A DNA stretch of 64,000 nt from AWTP1-9 sp035703165. Lineage in GTDB: Bacteria; Bacteroidota; Bacteroidia; Chitinophagales; Chitinophagaceae. Under the pieces are notes generated by a model. It was not told the origin of the DNA, did no database searches, and saw nothing but the letters and a program-made list of their open reading frames with translations. Numbering within the stretch: the first letter of the stretch is position 1; every line of letters begins with the position of its first letter. Positions 17,835-27,712 of this stretch are shown here, piece after piece. Both the position numbers and the translations under genes were made by a program. Where the stretch lies: NCBI GenBank assembly GCA_035703165.1, contig DASSYR010000082.1, positions 17,908 to 81,907 on the forward strand, read 5' to 3'.

Positions 17835-18800
17835 GTGAAAAAAATCATAGCCTTACTTATTTTATTTGCTTATGCACGACAGGCCTTTTGCTGGGGTTTC
17901 TTTGGCCACAAAAAAATAAACTATTATGCTGTTTTTTTATTGCCGCCTGAAATGTTGGTTTTATACAAGCAAAATATTGATTTCCTTGCCGAACATTCTA
18001 CAGACCCCGACAAAAGACGCTATGCAATACGGAATGAAGCTCCGCGACATTATTTGGATATTGATCATTACGGAGCATACCCGTATAATGAACTGCCCCG
18101 AACATGGAACGATGCTGTTAACAAATATGGTGAGGATAGTTTGAATGCTTATGGTATTGTACCCTGGTGGGTACAAATAATGCTTCGGCATCTTACAGAG
18201 GCATTTCGGGAAAAAAATCAATCAAAAATTTTAAAATATTCTGCAGAAATAGGGCATTATATTGCAGATGCGCATGTGCCGCTACATGCCAGTAGCAATC
18301 ATAATGGTCAAAAAACAGGCCAGGTGGGCATTCATGGATTTTGGGAAAGTCGTTTACCCGAATTACTGGCAGAGCAACAATGGGATTTTTTTATAGGAAA
18401 AGCAGAATATATTAAAGCTCCCGGTAATTTTATTTGGGCAAGGTTTTTAGAAAGTGCCCGGGCATCTGACTCTGTATTGAATTTTGAAAAAAAGCTAAGT
18501 AATAAGTTTGCCCCCGACCAAAAATATGGTTTTGAGAATCGAAATGGTTTTACCACCCGGCAATACTCAACTGCTTATTCAAAAGCGTATGATAAAATGC
18601 TTAATGGAATGGTGGAGAGACGTATGCGACAATCTATTTACGCGGTAGCTTCTTTTTGGTACACTGCATGGGTTAATGCCGGGCAGCCTGATTTGAGTAA
18701 GCTCACCTATAAGCAATTTGCTGCAGAAGATTTAAAAGAGTTTGAGGAGCTTAATAGACAGTGGAAGGAGAGCAAAATATTGGGAAGAGAGCACGAATAA
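17835..18800 (+). CDS. Zinc-dependent phospholipase C / S1-P1 nuclease-like secreted protein
   Basis: The 321-residue exported protein has a signal peptide ending near the FCWGFFGH segment. Likely metal ligands are the mature N-terminal Trp and His in WGFFGHKKIN, the His/Asp residues of HYLDIDHY, and the cluster EIGHYIADAHVPLHASSNHNG, with HGFWE further on. This is the helical fold shared by zinc phospholipase C and S1/P1 nucleases; the substrate cannot be told from sequence. No ATG is available. The GTG at 17835 is chosen because it starts a normal VKKIIALL signal sequence, and TATTTTTG ends four bases before it. Confidence 0.75.
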   Translation: MKKIIALLILFAYARQAFCWGFFGHKKINYYAVFLLPPEMLVLYKQNIDFLAEHSTDPDKRRYAIRNEAPRHYLDIDHYGAYPYNELPRTWNDAVNKYGEDSLNAYGIVPWWVQIMLRHLTEAFREKNQSKILKYSAEIGHYIADAHVPLHASSNHNGQKTGQVGIHGFWESRLPELLAEQQWDFFIGKAEYIKAPGNFIWARFLESARASDSVLNFEKKLSNKFAPDQKYGFENRNGFTTRQYSTAYSKAYDKMLNGMVERRMRQSIYAVASFWYTAWVNAGQPDLSKLTYKQFAAEDLKEFEELNRQWKESKILGREHE

Positions 18801-18824
18801 TATTAGCCAATGGGTTCAATAATT

Positions 18825-18851
18825 TTGTACTGGTAATACATTGTACATTTG
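18825..18851 (+). promoter_or_regulatory. Possible serC promoter
   Basis: TTG at 18825-18827 and TACATTTG at 18844-18851. The -7 box is perfect but the 16-base spacer is shorter than the usual 19-21, so the upstream box is uncertain. Confidence 0.4.
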
Positions 18852-18900
18852 CACATCATTTTTCATTACAGGCCGGGGGCCTGTGTAAATATTTTAATTA

Positions 18901-19977
18901 GTGATTTATAATTTTAATGCTGGTCCCGGTATTTTACCGAAAGAAGTATTTGAAGAAGCCAGCAAAGCTGTTATTGATTTTAATGAAACAGGGTTGTCAA
19001 TACTGGAAATTGGTCATCGTACGCCTTTATTTCAATCAGTACTTGACGAAGCTGTTGCCTTGGTAAAAGAATTAATGCAATTAGATGCCGATCATGAAGT
19101 ATTGTTTTTACATGGAGGGGCTTCCACCCAGTTTTTTCAAGTGCCCATGAATTTACTTAATGAAAATGAGGTAGCTGCTTATACAGATACCGGTGTATGG
19201 GCTGCTAAAGCTATTAAAGAAGCGAAGCAGTTTGGTCACATAGATATCGTTTGTTCCGGAAAAGATAAAGACTATACCTATTTGCCGAAAAATCTTTCTG
19301 TTGCCAAGACATCGAAATATTTGCATATTACTACCAACGAAACCATTGGCGGTTGTCAATGGCACGATTTGTCTTTGTTTTATAATAGCGGAGTTCCCCT
19401 GGTAGCCGATATGAGTAGTGATATATTAAGTAGGCAAATAGATTTTAATAAGTTTGATTTGATATATGCCGGAGCGCAAAAAAACTTAGGTGCCGCCGGT
19501 GTAAACCTGGTGGTAGTTAATAAAAATATTTTAGGAAAGGTGGTACGATCTATTCCCACTATGCTCAATTACCAGGTGCATATTGAAAATGGTTCGATGC
19601 TTAATACCCCTCCTGTTTTTGCTATTTATGTTTGTATGCTCACGTTAAGATGGATAAAAAAATCAGGAGGTGTGGACACTATCGAAGGGATTAACAACGA
19701 AAAAGCTGCGTTACTTTATGATACAATAGATACATTGCCTGTTTTTACGCCAACAGTTGCCAAAGAGGATCGTAGTAAAATGAATGTAGTATTTGTGATG
19801 AAAGATGCTAAGTTGGAAAAAGAATTTTTAGAGGTTTGCAAAAATGAAAATATGACAGGTATAAAGGGGCATCGCAGTGTGGGCGGCTTTAGAGTTAGCT
19901 TATATAATGCGCTTCCTTTGAGCAGCGTAAAAGTATTGGTGGATGTGATGAGAACTTTTGCGATAAAGAAAGGATAA
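18901..19977 (+). CDS. serC: 3-phosphoserine/phosphohydroxythreonine aminotransferase
   Basis: The 358-residue PLP enzyme converts 3-phosphohydroxypyruvate to phosphoserine in serine synthesis and also acts in pyridoxal phosphate synthesis. It begins with the family signature IYNFNAGPGILPKEV. The PLP lysine is Lys194 in YAGAQKNLGAAG. HGGASTQF and GHRSVGGFRVSLYNALP are further family motifs. The start is GTG at 18901, since no ATG gives the conserved N-terminus. Confidence 0.95.
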   Translation: MIYNFNAGPGILPKEVFEEASKAVIDFNETGLSILEIGHRTPLFQSVLDEAVALVKELMQLDADHEVLFLHGGASTQFFQVPMNLLNENEVAAYTDTGVWAAKAIKEAKQFGHIDIVCSGKDKDYTYLPKNLSVAKTSKYLHITTNETIGGCQWHDLSLFYNSGVPLVADMSSDILSRQIDFNKFDLIYAGAQKNLGAAGVNLVVVNKNILGKVVRSIPTMLNYQVHIENGSMLNTPPVFAIYVCMLTLRWIKKSGGVDTIEGINNEKAALLYDTIDTLPVFTPTVAKEDRSKMNVVFVMKDAKLEKEFLEVCKNENMTGIKGHRSVGGFRVSLYNALPLSSVKVLVDVMRTFAIKKG

Positions 19978-19980
19978 AAT

Positions 19981-20004
19981 AATAAACCTTTTAAAAGGCT
20001 TATT
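19981..20004 (+). terminator. Possible terminator after serC
   Basis: AATAA-A-CCTTTT / AAAAGG-C-TTATT forms an interrupted stem directly after the serC stop, followed by a short T run. The stem is AT-rich and lacks a clear loop, so it is a weak candidate. Confidence 0.35.
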
Positions 20005-20142
20005 TGTCATATTTAACTATATGGTACATAACTGTTAAAATGGGGTTTTCTGTTATCTGTTTGTTTCAAATACTTTATCTTGCGGCCTTTCCAAAAAAAT
20101 TCGTTGGAAATAAATAACTGAAAGTAAAAGAGTGTAAAGTTT

Positions 20143-21372
20143 ATGGCGAAAATTTCTCCTTTTAAAGCATTAAGACCACAGGCACCTTATGCTAAACAAG
20201 TAGCATCAAAACCTTATGATGTATTGAATTCTAAAGAAGCAAAACAAGAGGCATTGGGTAATCCTTCTTCCTTTTTACATATAACCAAATCGTAAATTGA
20301 TTTACCGGAAGAAACCGATTTGTATTCTCCGCTGGTATATCAAACAGCTAAAGAAAATTTAACAGCTTTTATTTCGAGGGAAATTTTGTTTCAGGAAAGT
20401 AAACCCTGTTACTATATTTACCAGTTAATCATGAATAACAGAAGCCAAACCGGAATAGTAGCCGTTTCTTCTGTTGACGATTATGAGAAGAATGTTATTA
20501 AAAAGCATGAATTTACCAGGCCCGATAAGGAAAATGATCGCATCAATCATATAAAAACAACCGGTGCACAAACCGGTAATGTTTTTTTGGCGTACAGGGA
20601 TGTGAATTCTGTCAACGATTTGATTGAAAATTGGAAAAAGGAAAAATCTCCTGTTTATGATTTTGTGGCAGATGATGAAATTCGTCATACTATTTGGGTG
20701 ATAAATGAAGATAAAACAATAGAGTTAATAACTGAGCTGTTTGAAAAAGAAGTTCCTTGTACCTATATTGCTGATGGCCATCATCGTGCCGCTTCGGCCG
20801 CAAAGGTTCGGAAGACTTTAGAAGGTAAAGCAACTACAGAATCTGATTTTTTTCTTACTACATTATTTCCTGCAAGCCAGTTAAAAATTCTTGACTATAA
20901 TCGTGTAGTTAAAGACTTAAATGGATTTACTGAGCAAGAGCTTTTAAACAAGCTGAAAAAAAAGTTTACGGTAGATAAGTCAAATCAGGCAGTGAGGCCT
21001 TCATCGCCTCATGAATTTGGAATGTACTTGAATAAGAGTTGGTACAAACTAACCAGCAGGCAGGGTACTTATCAGGATGACCCAATTGGTATATTAGATG
21101 TAACCATTCTTCAAAATAATGTATTAGACCCCATTTTTAATATTAAAGATCAACGTACTGATAAACGAATTGATTTTGTGGGCGGCATACGCGGCTTGGA
21201 AGAACTGGAAAAAAGAGTTAATAGTGGAGAAATGGCTGTGGCATTCAGCTTGTATCCTGTAAGTATTCAACAATTATTTAATATTGCCGATAGCGGTAAT
21301 GTAATGCCGCCCAAAAGTACCTGGTTTGAACCTAAGCTGAGAGATGGTCTGCTTACACATTTAATTTATTAA
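20143..21372 (+). pseudogene. DUF1015 family protein, interrupted by one in-frame stop
   Basis: Read through, this frame encodes 409 residues of a DUF1015 protein: MAKISPFKALRPQAPYAKQVASKPYDV at the start, then FLHITKS, an in-frame TAA at 20293-20295, and immediately after it IDLPEETDLYSPLVYQTAKENL. The rest is continuous, including CTYIADGHHRAASAAKVR. Family members have Glu here (KSEIDLPE), so one GAA-to-TAA change accounts for the break. The downstream part could only be made from an internal start such as TTG 20320. DUF1015 genes often sit beside serine-synthesis genes, as here after serC. A sequencing error is possible. Confidence 0.85.
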
Positions 21373-21500
21373 TTCTTTTTGTTATAAAATATTATAAAAT
21401 AATTTGGAACAACCTTTAACATTATCATTATACTCATTATTCAAATAATTTGTAATCTTGTAGTAGAGGTAAAATTTGCGTGCCCTTTTAATAAGATTTT

Positions 21501-22517
21501 ATGAAAAAAGTACTGGTAATTACTTTTTCTTTAGTTGCAATAATAGCAGCCGCCCAGCAAGACTCTAAAGAATTGCAGGAAACAGCAAGAAATTTTATGA
21601 ATACGGGTGATTACCCCAATGCCATACTAGTATTGCAAAAAGCCATTCAAATAGATAAAAAAGACTTTGAGTTGCAAAAAGATCTGGCTATGGCGTACTA
21701 TCTGAACCGCGATTTTGCAAATGGGAAAGAAATAATAAAAAAAATAATTGAAAATCCTGAAGCGGATGTACAATGTTATCAATTGGCCGGTAACATTTAT
21801 AAAGCGATGGAAGAAATAAAAGATTGTGAAAGAATTTACAAAAAGGGTTTAAAACTGTTTCCTAATAGCGGGGCACTGTACAATGAATATGGAGAACTGT
21901 TGTGGGGTAAAGGAAACAGCGAAGCTATTGTGCAATGGGAGAAAGGAATAGAAACGGCCCCCGGTTATTCCGGTAATTATTATAATGCTGCCCGGTATTA
22001 TTTTTTAACTACCGACAAAGTATGGGCGTTGATTTACGGAGAAATTTTTGTAAACATAGAAAGCTATTCACCCCGAACAGCTGAAATAAAAACATTGCTG
22101 TTGGATGCGTATAAAAAGTTTTTTGCTAATGATGCTGCATTGAGTCCCAAAAACAGTAAAAATAAAGATAATGAGTTTGTAAAAGCTTTTTCGGATAATC
22201 TAAATAAAAACATTGCTGTAATAAAGAACGGGATTACCCCCCAGTCATTAATTATGTTACGGACTCGTTTTATATTGGATTGGTTTGAAAAAGATGCAGC
22301 CCGTTTTCCTAACCAGTTGTTTGAACACCAGCGACAGTTGTTACAGCAGGGTATGTACGAAGCCTACAATCAATGGCTTTTTGGCGCTGCTGATAACCTG
22401 GCATATTACGAAAACTGGATAAAAACCCATCCGACAGAGTATGAGCAGTTCAGCAAGTTGCAACGGAATAAGCTTTTTAAGTTTCCACAAGGACAGTACT
22501 ATCAAAAGTTTAATTGA
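21501..22517 (+). CDS. Exported TPR-repeat protein
   Basis: The 338-residue protein has a signal peptide (MKKVLVITFSLVAIIAAAQQ) and at least three tetratricopeptide units in the first half (ARNFMNTGDYPNAILVLQKAIQIDKKD; LAMAYYLNRDFANGKEIIKKIIE; GNIYKAMEEIKDCERIYKKGLKLFPNS). The C-terminal half lacks a domain I recognise. TPR proteins mediate protein-protein contacts. Location should be periplasmic. Confidence 0.75.
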   Translation: MKKVLVITFSLVAIIAAAQQDSKELQETARNFMNTGDYPNAILVLQKAIQIDKKDFELQKDLAMAYYLNRDFANGKEIIKKIIENPEADVQCYQLAGNIYKAMEEIKDCERIYKKGLKLFPNSGALYNEYGELLWGKGNSEAIVQWEKGIETAPGYSGNYYNAARYYFLTTDKVWALIYGEIFVNIESYSPRTAEIKTLLLDAYKKFFANDAALSPKNSKNKDNEFVKAFSDNLNKNIAVIKNGITPQSLIMLRTRFILDWFEKDAARFPNQLFEHQRQLLQQGMYEAYNQWLFGAADNLAYYENWIKTHPTEYEQFSKLQRNKLFKFPQGQYYQKFN

Positions 22518-22646
22518 GTTTTACTCTTTGCCATTCTTGGGTATTCGTGTTAGTTGATTTTTAAGATAACTCAACAATACCTTATCTATATTGTTGTTTT
22601 TTCCTAAATTGTTAATGTAAAGTTTCTAAAATCTATTAAGATTACT

Positions 22647-24446
22647 ATGGCCACACCCCAAAGGTTATTCGACTGCATACATTATCAACTGGAAACAAGT
22701 CCTTTACCAAATATGCTGGCTGCAAAGGAAAATGGTAAATGGCGAACGTATAGTACGCAGGAAGTAAAGGAAATAGTTGATAAGCTTAGTGGAGGCTTAC
22801 TAAACCTGGGAATTAGCTGTGGTGATATGACTCCGGAAGGAAGAGATAAGGTTGCTATACTGAGCAAAAATCGTCCTGAATGGATAATGCTCGACCTGGC
22901 TGTACAGCAAATAGGAGCATTGCTTACCCCTCTTTACCCAACCATTAATGTAAACGAACTGGAGTATATATTAAATGATGCTGGGGTAAAAATAATTTTC
23001 GTTAATGATGAAGAAACTTTTTTAAAAGTAGTAAGTATTAAGGACCGTGTGCCCTCGCTTAAAAATATTTTTACATTTGAGTATGTACCTAACGGACACT
23101 ATTGGAAGGAGGTTCTTGCTTTATCTACAACACAAGCTGTTCAACAAATTCCTGCCGTTGCACAAAAGGTACAGTATAAAGATTTGGTTACAATAATTTA
23201 TACATCAGGCACCACCGGTAAACCCAAAGGAGTATTATTGAGCCATGAAAATATTTTAAGTAATGTAATGGCTGCAATGGCATGCTTTCCTACCGGCGAT
23301 AAGCAGCGTTCGTTAAGTTTCCTCCCCCTGAACCATATACTGGAAAGGATGGTAAATTATCTCTACTTATTTAGTGGTACAGCTATTTATTATGCTGAAA
23401 GCTTGGATACAATTGGAGAAAATTTAAAAGAAATTAAACCACACATGTTTGTTACCGTTCCACGCTTGCTGGAAAAGGTTTATGATAAAATAATGATGAA
23501 AGGGAGTGAGCTTACTGGTATTAAAAGGAAACTTTTCTTTTGGGCGCATGAGCTTGCTACTAAATTTGAAATAAATAAAAACCAGGGAGCAGTTTATAAT
23601 TTACAATTGGCTATTGCCAATAAGCTGGTTTTTAGCAAATGGAGAGAGGCTCTTGGTGGCAACATAAGATGTATTGTAGCCGGCGGCGCAGCTTGCCAGG
23701 TTAGGTTAATCCGCATTTTTACAGCTGCAAAAATTCCTATAATGGAAGGTTATGGCTTAACAGAAACATCGCCTGTAATTTGTGTAAACAGGTTTAAGGA
23801 AGAGGGGAGAATGTTTGGTACTGTAGGCCCGGTAATAGACGGGGTAGAAGTAAAAATTGCCGAGGATGGTGAAATACTTTGTAAAGGACCTAATATAATG
23901 CTTGGATATTATAAAGACCCTCAGCAAACAGCAGAAGTAATGTTGGGCGGCTGGTTTCATACAGGAGATATTGGAATGCTAATTGAGTCAGACGCAGGGC
24001 CATATAAACAATATTTAAAAATAACCGATCGTAAAAAAGAACTTTTTAAAACCAGTGGTGGTAAGTACGTAGCTCCATTACCTATAGAAAGTAAATTAAA
24101 AGAGTCTATGTATGTTGAGCAGATCATGGTGGTTGGTAGTGAACGGAAATTTGTAGGTGCATTAATAGTTCCCAACTTTCCACAATTAAAAGAATGGGCA
24201 AGACAAAATGGAATAACAGAAGCCTCTAACGACTTGCTAATAAGAAACGAAAAGGTAAAAGATTTATATGTTGACCTTGTAGAGAGCTTTAACAAATATT
24301 TTAACCATGTAGAACAGATAAAAAAATTTGAATTATTGCCACAGGAGTGGACGATTGAAACCGGCGAATTAACCCCTAAATTAAGCCTGAAGCGAAAAGT
24401 AATTATGGAGAAATATAAGGATGCCGTAAACAGAATTTACATATAG
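22647..24446 (+). CDS. Long-chain acyl-CoA synthetase (AMP-dependent ligase)
   Basis: The 599-residue enzyme adenylates a fatty acid and transfers it to CoA. ANL-superfamily motifs are all present: YTSGTTGKPKGVLLSH (ATP loop), EGYGLTETSPV, GGWFHTGDIG and ITDRKKELFKTSGGKYVAP with the catalytic hinge Lys region. The overall arrangement is that of the FAA1/FadD long-chain group. It ends 18 bases from the convergent TMTC-like gene. Confidence 0.92.
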   Translation: MATPQRLFDCIHYQLETSPLPNMLAAKENGKWRTYSTQEVKEIVDKLSGGLLNLGISCGDMTPEGRDKVAILSKNRPEWIMLDLAVQQIGALLTPLYPTINVNELEYILNDAGVKIIFVNDEETFLKVVSIKDRVPSLKNIFTFEYVPNGHYWKEVLALSTTQAVQQIPAVAQKVQYKDLVTIIYTSGTTGKPKGVLLSHENILSNVMAAMACFPTGDKQRSLSFLPLNHILERMVNYLYLFSGTAIYYAESLDTIGENLKEIKPHMFVTVPRLLEKVYDKIMMKGSELTGIKRKLFFWAHELATKFEINKNQGAVYNLQLAIANKLVFSKWREALGGNIRCIVAGGAACQVRLIRIFTAAKIPIMEGYGLTETSPVICVNRFKEEGRMFGTVGPVIDGVEVKIAEDGEILCKGPNIMLGYYKDPQQTAEVMLGGWFHTGDIGMLIESDAGPYKQYLKITDRKKELFKTSGGKYVAPLPIESKLKESMYVEQIMVVGSERKFVGALIVPNFPQLKEWARQNGITEASNDLLIRNEKVKDLYVDLVESFNKYFNHVEQIKKFELLPQEWTIETGELTPKLSLKRKVIMEKYKDAVNRIYI

Positions 24447-24464
24447 AACATCATTAACAATAAA

Positions 24465-26522
24465 CTATTGCAATAATTCCGGAGGAACTTTGGCTCCCAT
24501 TTTTTGAGCTTGCATTACATCATTTTTCGAGGCAATATTATTACCCAAAGCCTTATAGGATTTCGCCCTCTCAATAAAAAATAATGGCTGGGTGTTTTTT
24601 AAGGAAATGGCTTTATTTAAATCAGGCAAAGCTTCTGCAAATTTACCCAATACATTTTTGCATACGGCTCTTTCATAAAAAACATCTGCATTAAGAGTAT
24701 CTAATTTTATGTATTCATCATAGTCTTTCCAGGCTAAATCATACCGGTTTGTAGTTAAATAAAGTAACGAACGATTTAAATATCCATTGGTATTTTTGGG
24801 ATTAATAGCAATGCCTCTTGTGAGTTCAACAAGTGATGTTTTAAAATCTCCAATTACCGCGTAAGCCACGCCTTTATTAACCACAATTTCACTGGTTGTT
24901 TTTACATCTTTTTTGCCGGACAGGGAATCCATTCTTTCTGCTTCCGAGTAACTGGTAATGGCCAATTCGGCCAGTCTTTTTCTTTCTGCATTAAAATTGG
25001 GAGTTTGTTCAGGTAAAGAAAGGCATTGATCAAAATATGTTTTAGCCAGGCTATTGTACAAAGTAGCTCTGTTCGGTTCCAACGCAATGGCCCTTTTATA
25101 ATACTCAATAGCTTTATTAAAATTTTTTTCTTCTTCTCTGTAATAATAGGCTCCATTATTCCATGGAGAAACATTATTGGGAAAATGTTTTTTTACATAT
25201 TCCCAAAGAGTACCACCGTTTTGCCATATTTTAATTTGCCGGATAGTTAAAAAAATGAATAAAACAAAATATAAACCAAGCCCGGCATAAATAAATGTTT
25301 TTACATCCGGCTTATTGGTTGTAACCCATTCATACCCTTTGGCGGTTAAAAAAAATAAGCCAAAATAGGCTATGTATGTAAACCGGTCAGCCAAAAAGCC
25401 TTGCCCTGCTGCCAGTATCTGCAACAAAAACATGATATTAAAAGTAAAAAAGGCCCAGCCAAATATTAGTGTAGTTTTTTTCTTTTTAAAGGCCCATATT
25501 AAAAAAGCAACAATTGTAACAGGTACAAGTACCAGTGAAATATAGGCGCCGGATGGCAATGTTTTTGGGTAGGGATACAAAGGAGACATAAAATAAGGAA
25601 ATATCCATTTCGCTAAGTAAGTAACATAGGCATAGGCCCCAACAGCCAGCCGATCAATAAAAGTATATGCTAATGCCGAGCTGTCCGGATCAATAGATTT
25701 ATTTTGTTTCAGGAAATAAATATTTAATACTCCAAATACTATAGACATTACCCACCAGGGCAATTTTTCAAGGATAAGAATTTTAGGTGATGACCATTTT
25801 CTCTTTAAATAAAAATCTATAGCCACCATGCTTAATGGAAGTACAACAGCCTGCACTTTAGCAAAATAAGAAAACAGTGATAACGCCATTGAAAATACAT
25901 ACCATTTGGTTTTATTTTTTTCTTTCTGAATAAAATTTACATAAGCAATAAGCGCTGCCATAAAAAACATTCCGTACAATACGTCTTTACGTTCCGTTAC
26001 CCAGGCAACAGATTCCACTCGCATGGGATGAATGCCAAAAAGCAAAGCGCCAATAAAAGCGCCGGTTCGTGTTAATCCCAATTTAAGTAGCAGCACAAAA
26101 ACAAAAAAAGTGCAGGTCATGTGCATCCATAAGTTATTGAAATGAAAAACAAATGGAGAGGTAGCGGGATTCTTAGCAAAAAAGTATTTTTCAATAGCGA
26201 AAGTAAAGATGGGCAGAGGGTTGTAATTACCGATAACGTCGTCAGAGAAAATAGTTTTTACAGCTTTCCAGTTCCATTCATAAGCAAATATTTTTAAATT
26301 ATCATTATCCAGGAGGTTTTCAGCATCATCCCAGTTTACAAAAGCCAGGGAAAGAGAAGGAAGAAATGTAAGAAAAATGATAAAAAGCAGCAACAGAGCA
26401 GGCATCCAAAACTGAAATCCTTTTACATCGGCACCAGGTAGTTTTTGTTTCCTGGCAGTACTTTGGCCAGGCAGATTTTGCCGTAGCAGATTTCGGTTTT
26501 GCTTATGTTTTTTCTTTGACAT
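24465..26522 (-). CDS. TMTC-like polytopic membrane protein with C-terminal TPR repeats
   Basis: The 685-residue protein has about 10-12 hydrophobic segments from residue 37 to ~420, then TPR units (KAIEYYKRAIALEPNRATLYNSLAKTYFDQ; FKTSLVELTRGIAINPKNTNGYLNRSLLYL; AWKDYDEYIKLDTLNADVFYERAVC). The loop NWDDAENLL near the first helix and the stretch FGIHPMRVESVAWVTERKDVLYG are typical of the GT-C-like TMTC family; eukaryotic members are O-mannosyltransferases. Acidic residues in the first loop fit a GT-C active site. The actual donor and acceptor are unknown. Confidence 0.75.
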   Translation of the reverse strand: MSKKKHKQNRNLLRQNLPGQSTARKQKLPGADVKGFQFWMPALLLLFIIFLTFLPSLSLAFVNWDDAENLLDNDNLKIFAYEWNWKAVKTIFSDDVIGNYNPLPIFTFAIEKYFFAKNPATSPFVFHFNNLWMHMTCTFFVFVLLLKLGLTRTGAFIGALLFGIHPMRVESVAWVTERKDVLYGMFFMAALIAYVNFIQKEKNKTKWYVFSMALSLFSYFAKVQAVVLPLSMVAIDFYLKRKWSSPKILILEKLPWWVMSIVFGVLNIYFLKQNKSIDPDSSALAYTFIDRLAVGAYAYVTYLAKWIFPYFMSPLYPYPKTLPSGAYISLVLVPVTIVAFLIWAFKKKKTTLIFGWAFFTFNIMFLLQILAAGQGFLADRFTYIAYFGLFFLTAKGYEWVTTNKPDVKTFIYAGLGLYFVLFIFLTIRQIKIWQNGGTLWEYVKKHFPNNVSPWNNGAYYYREEEKNFNKAIEYYKRAIALEPNRATLYNSLAKTYFDQCLSLPEQTPNFNAERKRLAELAITSYSEAERMDSLSGKKDVKTTSEIVVNKGVAYAVIGDFKTSLVELTRGIAINPKNTNGYLNRSLLYLTTNRYDLAWKDYDEYIKLDTLNADVFYERAVCKNVLGKFAEALPDLNKAISLKNTQPLFFIERAKSYKALGNNIASKNDVMQAQKMGAKVPPELLQ

Positions 26523-26991
26523 ACTATTTAAAGTAAAATCAAATAATAAGCTAAGTTTAAAATTTTATGGGAGGATTGCAAGCCCCTAACCTGTTAAATA
26601 GGCAAGTACCTGTGCTATATTTCAGGGGAATAGAGCGGAATACCTGGCTTTTGTACTTTGCATTCAAAACCACTACAAAATTTTATTTGGTTTAAAAGCT
26701 CTATGATTTTTTACAATGACCGGTGCCCAAAAGTTAAAAACACCAGATTAAAACGATAACAGTGAAAAACTGTAATTATGGGAAAAATCAAGCCACCGTG
26801 AAATATAAAATTCCCACTAAATTGCATTGATGAGTCGGAAATTTTTTTATGATAATTCATTCACGACCTGATAAAAAGTTGTTTTAGATAAAAGTACCTG
26901 GCCTATTAACAATGCTTTGTACTTTAGCGCTTGCCAAATAGCTGGTTAAATTAAAAAATAGTATCAAATACATAATTCATCTTATATTAAA
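26523..26991. other. 469-bp gene-free stretch
   Basis: AT-rich sequence between the divergent TMTC-like gene and the metal-resistance cluster. I see no coding pattern, RNA gene or strong hairpin. It should hold the promoter for the TMTC-like gene, but no convincing TTG-N20-TAnnTTTG pair is visible. Confidence 0.4.
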
Positions 26992-27075
26992 ATGAATCTT
27001 TTTCAAACCATAAAATCCATTGTTTGGCAATTATTCAAAGCCATATTTATAAGGAAAAAAGATTGCTGCAAATAA
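26992..27075 (+). CDS. Possible 27-residue peptide with C-terminal Cys pair
   Basis: ATG 26992 to TAA 27073-27075 encodes MNLFQTIKSIVWQLFKAIF and ends RKKDCCK. It has an amphipathic/hydrophobic N-terminal part and a basic tail with adjacent cysteines, just upstream of a metal-resistance operon whose first protein also carries a CC pair. No homology is recognised and the ORF may be chance. Confidence 0.25.
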   Translation: MNLFQTIKSIVWQLFKAIFIRKKDCCK

Positions 27076-27156
27076 ATGAAAGTCATACCACTATAAACTT
27101 TTACAAAATTCTATAAATTAAATGCCTGAAAGAACTTTATATTTGCCTGTTCTACA

Positions 27157-27618
27157 ATGAAAGCAACCCTTTCCATACAATTAAGAGCCGCTTTTTTGTT
27201 AATCATATTTGGTTTAAATATGGTTACCAGCTTTGCCTGCTCTATTGGCCTGGATAAGGTTTTTAACACCTCTCATCATCAAAAAGCTGTTCAAAAGCCG
27301 GTTATCCATGTACATGCAAATGGAAAAAAGCATGAGCATCATCAGTCATCCGTAACGCATCATAAAGGGAAAGAAGAATCTAAAAAAAGTAAGGACAACT
27401 GTTGTACGGAAGATGCGTTAAAATTTCAAAGATTAGATAAGAACCTCAACCATAATACAAAAAAATCCATCGGTACTCCTGTTTTACTTTTAAATGTCGC
27501 AATATTTTTGTCTTGCCAAACTTATATAAGAGTGGAGGAGTTACACTTGCAAACTGCCCGGTATTTATTTCCGCCGCCGCCTGATATACTTACTTCCATC
27601 CAACAATTCAGAATTTAA
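27157..27618 (+). CDS. HYC_CC_PP family metal-associated protein
   Basis: The 153-residue protein has a hydrophobic N-terminal segment (AAFLLIIFGLNMVTSFACS), a His-rich stretch (HVHANGKKHEHHQSS...HH), an adjacent Cys pair (KDNCCTED) and a Pro run near the C-terminus (LFPPPPDI). These three landmarks define the HYC_CC_PP family, found in Bacteroidota beside copper/heavy-metal efflux genes. His, Cys and envelope location suggest metal binding. TATATTTG at 27138-27145 is a good -7 box 11 bases before the ATG, probably the promoter for the metal operon. Confidence 0.75.
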   Translation: MKATLSIQLRAAFLLIIFGLNMVTSFACSIGLDKVFNTSHHQKAVQKPVIHVHANGKKHEHHQSSVTHHKGKEESKKSKDNCCTEDALKFQRLDKNLNHNTKKSIGTPVLLLNVAIFLSCQTYIRVEELHLQTARYLFPPPPDILTSIQQFRI

Positions 27619-27712
27619 TAATTATGAAACCAGGTAAAATATTTATTGTTTTACCAGTACTCGTTTTGCTTTAAGCAATCTGAAGTTATTTGTTTTATAG
27701 TAATTAAATTTT

